Below are positions 1-5,139 of a DNA stretch of 6,975 bases, one piece after another (position 1 is the first letter of the stretch; each line of letters starts with the position of its first letter). The notes under the pieces are model-generated. The model ran no database searches, was not told where the DNA came from, and saw nothing but the letters and a program-made list of their open reading frames with translations. The translations under genes and the position numbers were made by a program. The DNA is from Armatimonadota bacterium (GTDB lineage Bacteria > Armatimonadota > Armatimonadia > Armatimonadales > Armatimonadaceae). The stretch is from assembly GCA_030833025.1 (NCBI GenBank), contig JAURHZ010000126.1, positions 1-6,975 of the forward strand. The letters run 5' to 3'.

Positions 1-1096
1 CCTGCTCAAGTCAACCGAAGCTGATCGTGTCCGACGCGTTGATCGGGTCACGCGGCAGGCATCCGCCGTACTCGAAACGCGCTTTATCAATGCTCAGCAG
101 CTTGCTGACCTAATTAAAGAGCAGCTGCCAAGCTTGATTGTGCATATCGGACCAAGAAATCGCACGGTTGGTAGCAACAATGGCCAGAGTGTGACATTTG
201 GAACCCCATCCCAAACCGGTGCACAGACATCCAGCGCTACCGGAGCTGCATCCGGACCATCAACGACACCTGGGACGACGGGTGGCGGAAGTCAAAGTGT
301 TGATCCAAGTGTGGTCGTAATTCTTGGCCCCGATGCCGACATTTCCAAGGCGAAAGCGCTACGCGACAAGCTCGATGTCCGTCCGGTTCAGTTTGTGTAT
401 GAAGCGGAAATCTATGATGTCAACTCGGATGAAGTGGATAAGCTTGGCTTGACGTATGACTTCAGCCAGGTCGTGAAAATGGGTGAGGTCAATCCGCCCG
501 CCGGCTCCCCAACGCTGGGCGCGGACAATCTGGTGGCTAAAAACCTCAACTTTGGCGGTCTTTTCCGAACCCCGGCAGTCATCGGGGCTCAGCTCCAGGC
601 ACTCGCCAAGCGTGACCGTGCGAAGGTTTTGGCACGTCCACGCCTCTCCGGCCAGGATGGCCAGAGCGCAATCGCCTTTATCGGAGATCAATTTAACTAC
701 GTGGTGAACATCAACCAGACGCCGCAGGGCCAAAATGTTGTAACGAACACCGCAACCGTTGGCATTACGCTCAAGGTGACGGGGCAGTCAAATGGGGATG
801 GCCTGATCACACTCGCCGTGCACCCCGAGGTCTCGACAATTACATCCTTTTTAACGGTGGGGACATTTGCCCTACCGCAGACATCCACCCGCTTTGTCGA
901 CACCGTGCTCCGTGTCAAAGATGGCGAACAGATTGCGATTGGCGGTCTTGTCCGCTCTGAAGAGTTTCGGAACCGACAAATGGTTCCTTTTCTCAGTCGG
1001 CTCCCAGTCATTGGGGCGCTGTTCCAATCGGATTCCAAACAGCGACGCAATTCGGAAGTGATTGTGCTGCTGACCGCGCGTCACCTGAAAGATTAA
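1..1096 (+). CDS. gspD: Secretin (GspD-like outer-membrane channel), 5'-truncated by window edge
   Basis: This is the C-terminal 364 residues of a secretin, the ring-forming outer-membrane channel of type II secretion and type IV pilus systems. The frame is open from base 2, so the true start lies upstream; the TTG at 134 is internal. Visible residues about 24-50 and 103-130 look like the two halves of a GspD N3 domain, split by a Ser/Thr/Gly-rich loop (about 57-99), as is usual in GspD. The secretin core follows (about 129-364). Its end, from GEQIAIGGL through VPFLSRLPVIGALF, fits the secretin family signature except for one Gln. The protein stops about 25 residues after that signature, so it lacks the pilotin-binding S-domain of some GspD proteins. 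A secretion ATPase gene starts 3 bases downstream, the D-E order of type II secretion operons. The gspD symbol is tentative, since PilQ or another secretin class cannot be excluded without the N-terminus. Confidence 0.9.
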   Translation, partial: LLKSTEADRVRRVDRVTRQASAVLETRFINAQQLADLIKEQLPSLIVHIGPRNRTVGSNNGQSVTFGTPSQTGAQTSSATGAASGPSTTPGTTGGGSQSVDPSVVVILGPDADISKAKALRDKLDVRPVQFVYEAEIYDVNSDEVDKLGLTYDFSQVVKMGEVNPPAGSPTLGADNLVAKNLNFGGLFRTPAVIGAQLQALAKRDRAKVLARPRLSGQDGQSAIAFIGDQFNYVVNINQTPQGQNVVTNTATVGITLKVTGQSNGDGLITLAVHPEVSTITSFLTVGTFALPQTSTRFVDTVLRVKDGEQIAIGGLVRSEEFRNRQMVPFLSRLPVIGALFQSDSKQRRNSEVIVLLTARHLKD

Positions 1097-1099
1097 CCG

Positions 1100-2854
1100 A
1101 TGACTATGACGGCACCCCCGACATCCCAGCAACACCTAACAAGGCTTGGCACGTTATTTTTGCGCAATGGGATGGTAACGGCGCAGCAGGTCGAGCAGGC
1201 TCTCGAGCGCCAACGTCAGCTGGGAAGTGCGCGTCCACTGGGTGAAATTCTGGTTGCGATGGGCTTGATCACCGACCGTCAGCGTGTTCAGGTAATCGGT
1301 GAGCAGTGGGGAATTCCCGTTGTTGACCTACATCGTATTAATATAAATGGCGATGCTGTGCAGCTGGTATCGCAGGAGCTTGCCCGGCGCTACACGCTTT
1401 TGCCGATTGAGTTTGCCGGTCCGCGGCTGATTGTCGCGATGCAGGATCCGTTGAATGTGCGTGCAATCGATGAGCTTCGCCTTGTAACGGGGCGCGATAT
1501 CTTGCCTGGGATTGCGCCCGAGGATGAGATTCGGAGTGCAATCGATGCTGTCTATCGGCGTTCTGGAGGGACATCGGTTGAGACTGTCCTCAAATCGTTT
1601 AGCAGTAGTGATGTCAGCGATGTGAATGGGGGGTGGCTACCGCCGGAGGTGCAGGTGGCTGAAGAGGCTGTGGAGTCTGATGCTGCTACGCAGCCGATCA
1701 TCCAGCTTGCGAATGCCATTTTGCAGCGTGGCATCGCTGAAAAAGCCAGTGATATCCATATCGAGCCCAACAAAGATGGGATCCGCGTGCGCTACCGTAT
1801 CGATGGCATTTTGTCGGATGGTCCAAGCGTTCCGAAGAATGTGCAGCCCGCGCTTATTAGCCGCATTAAGATTATGTCCGATCTCGATATTGCGGAGAAG
1901 CGGGCGCCTCAGGATGGCCGGATGTCGCTGCGGGTTCATGGTCAGGTCTTTGACTTCCGCGTGTCGACGCTGCCAGCGCATTATGGCGAAAAGGTTGTAC
2001 TGCGTATCTTGGACAAATCCAGTCTGCAGCTAGGGCTTAGCAAGCTGGGACTTCAAGATAATGTCGCAGCGATGTACGAGCAGCTCCTCAAGCGCAGCCA
2101 TGGCATCGTGCTAGTGACCGGGCCAACGGGTTCTGGTAAGTCAACCACGCTTTATGCAAGCCTGAACACGGTGAATTCCGGGGAAAAGAACATCCTCACG
2201 ATTGAGGATCCCGTCGAATATGACCTCCCGGGGATTACCCAGGTTGGCGTGAATAACCGCGCTGGGATGTCATTTGCGGCAGGTTTACGTGCGATGCTCC
2301 GACAGGACCCGGACATCATCATGGTTGGGGAAATGCGTGATCGTGAGACAGCGATGATTGCGATTGAGGCAGCACTGACAGGCCATTTGGTGTTCTCAAC
2401 CTTGCATACAAATGATGCTCCCGGTGCGATAACGCGTTTGGTGGACATGGGAGTAGAGCCATTTTTGATTGCGAGTGCAACAGTTGGGGTGATGGCACAG
2501 CGGCTTGTTCGGCGTATTTGTGATCGTTGTAAAGAGGCGTATATGCCGCCCCGGGATGCGGTGTTGCGGTATGGTTTGCCTCTGGATGATGCAAATGAGC
2601 CGGCACAATTGTTCCGCGGGGCCGGGTGTGAGCAATGCAATAACTCGGGTTATCGGGGCCGGGTTGGGTGCTATGAGCTGCTTCCCGTCACAGATGATGT
2701 GCGCGCACGAATTCTTGCAAATGACTCAGCGGATGCGATTCGTGATGCTGGTGTTGCATCCGGGATGCGCAGTCTCAAGGACGATGCCATGTCAAAAGTC
2801 ATTTTGGGACAGACGACATTGGAAGAGGTTCTGCGGGTGTTGTACGCTGGCTGA
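1100..2854 (+). CDS. gspE: GspE/PilB-family secretion ATPase with N-terminal MshEN motifs
   Basis: This is a hexameric cytoplasmic ATPase that powers assembly of a pseudopilus or type IV pilus. Residues 15-38 and 46-69 are two 24-residue repeats of the MshEN type (RLG...G...Q and PLG...G...Q), a fold known to bind cyclic di-GMP. The rest of the N-terminal domain runs to about 152, with an acidic linker to about 195. The motor domain has Walker A GPTGSGKST (341-349), the Asp box EDPVE (369-373), Walker B DPDIIMVGE (403-411, Glu411) and the His box (434-447, His436). A zinc-binding CxxC pair is at Cys474/477 and Cys510/513. At 584 residues the length is typical of the family. The ATG at 1100 is chosen because it follows the secretin stop by 3 bases; an in-frame ATG at 1106 is possible. 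The Shine-Dalgarno is weak, so translational coupling is likely. GspE is favoured over PilB because of the adjacent secretin, but no gspF, pilT or pilC follows. Confidence 0.95.
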   Translation: MTMTAPPTSQQHLTRLGTLFLRNGMVTAQQVEQALERQRQLGSARPLGEILVAMGLITDRQRVQVIGEQWGIPVVDLHRININGDAVQLVSQELARRYTLLPIEFAGPRLIVAMQDPLNVRAIDELRLVTGRDILPGIAPEDEIRSAIDAVYRRSGGTSVETVLKSFSSSDVSDVNGGWLPPEVQVAEEAVESDAATQPIIQLANAILQRGIAEKASDIHIEPNKDGIRVRYRIDGILSDGPSVPKNVQPALISRIKIMSDLDIAEKRAPQDGRMSLRVHGQVFDFRVSTLPAHYGEKVVLRILDKSSLQLGLSKLGLQDNVAAMYEQLLKRSHGIVLVTGPTGSGKSTTLYASLNTVNSGEKNILTIEDPVEYDLPGITQVGVNNRAGMSFAAGLRAMLRQDPDIIMVGEMRDRETAMIAIEAALTGHLVFSTLHTNDAPGAITRLVDMGVEPFLIASATVGVMAQRLVRRICDRCKEAYMPPRDAVLRYGLPLDDANEPAQLFRGAGCEQCNNSGYRGRVGCYELLPVTDDVRARILANDSADAIRDAGVASGMRSLKDDAMSKVILGQTTLEEVLRVLYAG

Positions 2855-2871
2855 CACGAGGAATTGCCACT

Positions 2872-3321
2872 ATGAAAACACCGCCCAGTCAGCGTCTTGT
2901 CGAGCTTGGAATTACACTGCCCCCGCCACCTGAGCCGGCCGGTAACTACATCCATGCCGTAAAGACCGGCAATCTACTGTTCCTTGCGGGCAAGGCGGAT
3001 GGTCCCTATATCGGGAAAGTCGGCCGGGATGTCACCATCGATGAAGCTTACGCCTATGCCCGTCAGACTGGGATTCAGTTGTTGGGCGTGATTGCCCACG
3101 AGCTTGGCACAATCGACCGCGTCACGCAGATTGTGAAAGTGTTTGGATTGGTGAATGCAACGGATGATTTCATAGAGCATCCCAAAGTCATGAATGGTTG
3201 TTCAGACCTCCTTGAAGATGTCTTTGGTGAGAATGGTCGGCATGCGAGGACATCTGTGGGGGCCGGCAGCCTCCCGGGGAATATCCCGGTGGAAATTGAC
3301 ATGGTTGTGGAGTTCGCCTAG
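2872..3321 (+). CDS. RidA/YjgF/UK114-superfamily protein
   Basis: This is a 149-residue soluble protein of the RidA (YjgF/YER057c/UK114) superfamily. Canonical RidA deaminates reactive enamine/imine intermediates from PLP enzymes, but many relatives have other or unknown roles. The features shown are an N-terminal LGITLPPPPEPAGNY segment (12-26), a central TGNLLFLAGK strand (32-41) and the C-terminal block GRHARTSVG (122-130). Arg126 aligns with the catalytic Arg of RidA. The LGITLPPPP start and the MNGCSDLLEDVFG stretch (107-119) fit the longer bacterial subgroup, often annotated as an endoribonuclease L-PSP-like or YjgF-like protein, rather than the roughly 128-residue RidA proper. The ATG at 2872 has a good Shine-Dalgarno, GAGGA at 2858-2862, 9 bases upstream. 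The gene begins 17 bases after the ATPase stop and is probably co-transcribed with it. It has no signal peptide. The exact substrate cannot be told. Confidence 0.92.
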   Translation: MKTPPSQRLVELGITLPPPPEPAGNYIHAVKTGNLLFLAGKADGPYIGKVGRDVTIDEAYAYARQTGIQLLGVIAHELGTIDRVTQIVKVFGLVNATDDFIEHPKVMNGCSDLLEDVFGENGRHARTSVGAGSLPGNIPVEIDMVVEFA

Positions 3322-3369
3322 TCACGTACCGAATTTGTAGGTCACGATTTGGTTTCTAGACTCAAAACA

Positions 3370-3399
3370 AAACCGCCCCTGAAAATTCAGGGGCGGTTT
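3370..3399. terminator. Bidirectional Rho-independent terminator between convergent genes
   Basis: A perfect 14-bp inverted repeat (3370-3383 paired with 3386-3399) with a GC-rich core CCGCCCC/GGGGCGG and a 2-base nominal loop. On the minus strand it is followed by a T-rich tract (TTTTGTTTTGAG), which suits the lipoprotein FKBP gene ending at 3428. On the plus strand it is followed by TTTGTCATT, a weaker tract that could still stop transcription from the RidA-like gene. Its place between two convergent genes supports use in both directions. Confidence 0.88.
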
Positions 3400-3427
3400 G
3401 TCATTGTGATTGCTATCGAGAAGTGGC

Positions 3428-3979
3428 TTACTTCTTGACTTCGAGGAGCTCGACTTCAAAGACCAGCGTTGCTCCTGGTGGGATATCCGTGCCAGCACCC
3501 TGCTCGCCGTAGCCAAGCTTAGCTGGGATTTTGAGCTTGCGCTTTCCGCCGACTTTCATTCCAGGAACGCCATCATTCCAGCCCTGGATGACCTGACCCG
3601 GCAGCGAGAACTCAAATGGCTCATTGCGGTCAACAGAGCTGTCAAATTTCTTGCCATCGGTCAGCCAACCAGTGTAATGAACCTTAACGGTGGTACCGGT
3701 CTTGGCTTCATCCCCCGAGCCCACTTTGAGGTCTTCGATTTCGAGACCCGTTTCAAGCTTTTTGGTCGTTGGTCCCATTTTGGCGACTTCGGAACCCGCA
3801 TCCGCTGGAGGTGCAGGAGGTCCAGCTACTGGCTTGCCATCCGTGGTTGTCGGTGCACCAGCTGGTTCTGTTTTGTTCAATGCAGGTAAATCTGTCGATT
3901 CTGCTGCCTTTGGCTGATCACAGCCTGCGGCGAGGAGCCCAACAATGGCGAAGACCGCCAGAAAGTACTTTGTCATCAT
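3428..3979 (-). CDS. FKBP-type peptidyl-prolyl cis-trans isomerase lipoprotein
   Basis: This is a predicted envelope prolyl isomerase of 183 residues that would assist folding of exported proteins. Residues 1-20 form a lipoprotein signal peptide: Lys4, a hydrophobic core and a lipobox ending LLAAGC with Cys20. Residues 21-75 are a Pro/Ala/Thr-rich flexible tether. The FKBP domain covers about 76-183. By analogy with FKBP12 its ligand-pocket residues are Tyr102, Phe112, Asp113, Phe124, Val130, Ile131, Trp134, Tyr157 and Phe174, all conserved, so it should be active. Asp21 at position +2 after the lipid Cys is an inner-membrane retention signal in enterobacteria, though whether that rule applies here is unknown. 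The start could equally be the second ATG (3976). No good Shine-Dalgarno lies near; AAAGG is 16 bases upstream at the end of the previous gene. The tandem-FKBP gene ends 12 bases upstream, so the pair is probably one operon. The terminator at 3370-3399 follows. Confidence 0.94.
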   Translation of the reverse strand: MMTKYFLAVFAIVGLLAAGCDQPKAAESTDLPALNKTEPAGAPTTTDGKPVAGPPAPPADAGSEVAKMGPTTKKLETGLEIEDLKVGSGDEAKTGTTVKVHYTGWLTDGKKFDSSVDRNEPFEFSLPGQVIQGWNDGVPGMKVGGKRKLKIPAKLGYGEQGAGTDIPPGATLVFEVELLEVKK

Positions 3980-3991
3980 GGTGTTTCTATA

Positions 3992-4705
3992 TCAGCCTTT
4001 CACTCCGATGAGTTCCACATCGAAGATGAGAGTCGCATTTGGTGGAATGACGCCAGGGAAGCCGCGGTCGCCATAGGCGAGGTTGCCTGGAATCACGAGC
4101 TTGCGGTGTCCGCCGATTTTCATTCCGGCAACGCCTTCATCCCAGCCCTTGATGACACGGCCGCCGCCGAGTGGGAACTCAAATGGTCCGCGACCACGGC
4201 TGGAGTCGAACTGTGTGCCATCTGTGAGGATGCCGGTGTAGTGCACAGCAACGGTATTGCCATGTTTTGCTTCTGTGCCATCTCCAACGACGATGTCGGC
4301 GTACTGCAGACCGCTGGCGGTTGTTGTCAGCGCACTTTCATCAATCGGTGTAACTTCCGGATGCGGATCGCCGGAAACGCCAAGCAATTCGACATCGAAC
4401 ATCAGTGTTGCATTAGGTGGAATGACGCCCGGGAAGCCTTGATCGCCATACGCGAGGTTTCCAGGGATGACGAGCTTGCGCTTGCCACCAACCTGCATCC
4501 CAGCAACACCTTCGTCCCAGCCCTGAATAACCATCCCGACACCGAGTGTGAACTCAAACGGGCCACGGCCGACGGAGCTGTCGAATTCCGTTCCATCCGC
4601 AAGGACACCGGTGTAGTGAACGGAGACATTTTGACCCTTTGCGGCGGTTGGACCCTGTCCGATGGCGATGTCTTCGTACTGAAGACCACTGTCAGTTGTA
4701 ATCAT
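3992..4705 (-). CDS. Tandem two-domain FKBP-type peptidyl-prolyl cis-trans isomerase
   Basis: This is a 237-residue protein made of two FKBP domains, about 7-112 and 132-237, joined by an acidic Pro-containing linker. By hand alignment the domains match without gaps at 80 of 106 positions. Both keep the FKBP12 pocket residues: Tyr31, Phe41, Asp42, Phe52, Val59, Ile60, Trp63, Tyr86 and Phe103 in the first, and Tyr156, Phe166, Asp167, Phe177, Val184, Ile185, Trp188, Tyr211 and Phe228 in the second. No signal peptide or membrane segment is seen, so it is predicted cytoplasmic. The start is set at the ATG at 4705 because the FKBP fold begins right after it and GGGAA (4715-4719) lies 9 bases upstream. 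The frame stays open to an ATG at 4813, but those extra 36 residues look like no known domain and are rich in His, Arg and Cys. Single-domain FKBPs are the norm in bacteria, so the duplication is unusual. It is the first gene of a two-gene FKBP operon. Confidence 0.93.
   Translation of the reverse strand: MITTDSGLQYEDIAIGQGPTAAKGQNVSVHYTGVLADGTEFDSSVGRGPFEFTLGVGMVIQGWDEGVAGMQVGGKRKLVIPGNLAYGDQGFPGVIPPNATLMFDVELLGVSGDPHPEVTPIDESALTTTASGLQYADIVVGDGTEAKHGNTVAVHYTGILTDGTQFDSSRGRGPFEFPLGGGRVIKGWDEGVAGMKIGGHRKLVIPGNLAYGDRGFPGVIPPNATLIFDVELIGVKG
3995..4687 (-). repeat. Intragenic tandem duplication: two 318-bp FKBP-domain units, 375-bp period
   Basis: The units 4370-4687 and 3995-4312 encode the two FKBP domains and align without gaps at a 375-base offset. 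Nucleotide similarity is visible directly, for example the shared GGTGGAATGACGCC and CGAGCTTGCG stretches near 4040-4110 and 4415-4485. About 57 bases of linker separate the units. Protein identity is higher than either domain shows to the neighbouring lipoprotein FKBP domain, which suggests a later within-gene duplication or ongoing gene conversion. Confidence 0.85.
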
Positions 4706-4941
4706 TAAGTGTTGTTCCCGGCGCAGGGTATGAGTGTTGAAAACCCTGTGCGATGCGTGCAAGTTACCGCAAAAGCGTGGCCAGCGTCCATAGGGAGTTT
4801 GTGATGCCAACAATCATTCCAGTTAAGACACCAAATTTTCACGAATTCTGCTTCCGGAAATGCCCCTTTTTGCTGAGTATGTTTACGGGGAACCATCAGG
4901 TGGAATCACAGGTAGAATGAACTAAGGTAGGGTTGAACAGC
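4706..4941. other. Divergent intergenic region
   Basis: These 236 bases separate the minus-strand FKBP operon from the plus-strand small-protein/subtilase pair, so promoters for both should lie here. On the plus strand a -10-like TAGAAT (4913-4918) sits 23 bases before the ATG at 4942, but no matching -35 is at a proper distance. On the minus strand I see no convincing -35/-10 pair. The region contains no hairpin with a T-tract, no RNA gene I recognise and no other supported coding frame. Confidence 0.4.
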
Positions 4942-5139
4942 ATGGCAGTGGATGAAGCGACAAAGAAGCGCATAGATGCCTGGATTAAGGCCGAAGGCCG
5001 CAATGATTTTGGTGACCCAAAGGGAACCAATTATGCGGGGGGAACCCCTCTGTTTGATATGCGGACAGGGCGTACCCGTGACCGCTACGACTATATCCTC
5101 GAGCGCAATCCTCACTTGAAGCAGGAGCCAGTAGCATGA
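4942..5139 (+). CDS. Small uncharacterised protein (65 aa), translationally coupled to the subtilase
   Basis: This is a 65-residue protein that I do not recognise by name. It has no signal peptide, membrane segment or cysteine. It is charged and probably cytoplasmic, with an N-terminal amphipathic stretch (ATKKRIDAWIKAEGRN), a Gly-rich centre (DPKGTNYAGGTPLFD, about residues 25-39) and a C-terminal RDRYDYILERNPHL segment (about 46-59). The dense Gly, Pro, Asp and aromatic pattern looks like a conserved small family, but this is an impression and not a match. The ATG at 4942 is preferred over a TTG at 4933 because TAGGG (4928-4932) lies 9 bases before it. Its stop overlaps the start of the subtilase gene in an ATGA arrangement, so the two are almost certainly co-translated. 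A role linked to the protease is an inference from this coupling only. Confidence 0.75.
   Translation: MAVDEATKKRIDAWIKAEGRNDFGDPKGTNYAGGTPLFDMRTGRTRDRYDYILERNPHLKQEPVA
5123..5127 (+). promoter_or_regulatory. Shine-Dalgarno site of the subtilase gene
   Basis: AGGAG lies 8 bases upstream of the ATG at 5136, inside the end of the small-protein gene. It fixes the subtilase start and, with the 4-base ATGA overlap, supports efficient re-initiation after translation of the small protein. Confidence 0.8.

Noticed and set aside
134..136. TTG as the start of the secretin gene
   Set aside because: The same frame is open to the window edge and the upstream residues continue the secretin N-domain, so this Leu codon is internal.
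3410..3889. A 159-codon plus-strand frame opposite the lipoprotein FKBP
   Set aside because: The minus-strand frame has a lipobox and a full FKBP domain. The plus-strand product has no recognisable motif and begins beside the terminator.
4106..4708. A 200-codon open frame on the plus strand opposite the tandem FKBP gene
   Set aside because: It mirrors the two-domain repeat of the real gene, shows no family features and is explained by codon bias on the opposite strand.
4706..4813. N-terminal extension of the tandem FKBP to an ATG at 4813
   Set aside because: The extra 36 residues resemble neither a signal peptide nor an FKBP segment, and a ribosome-site-like GGGAA precedes the ATG at 4705.
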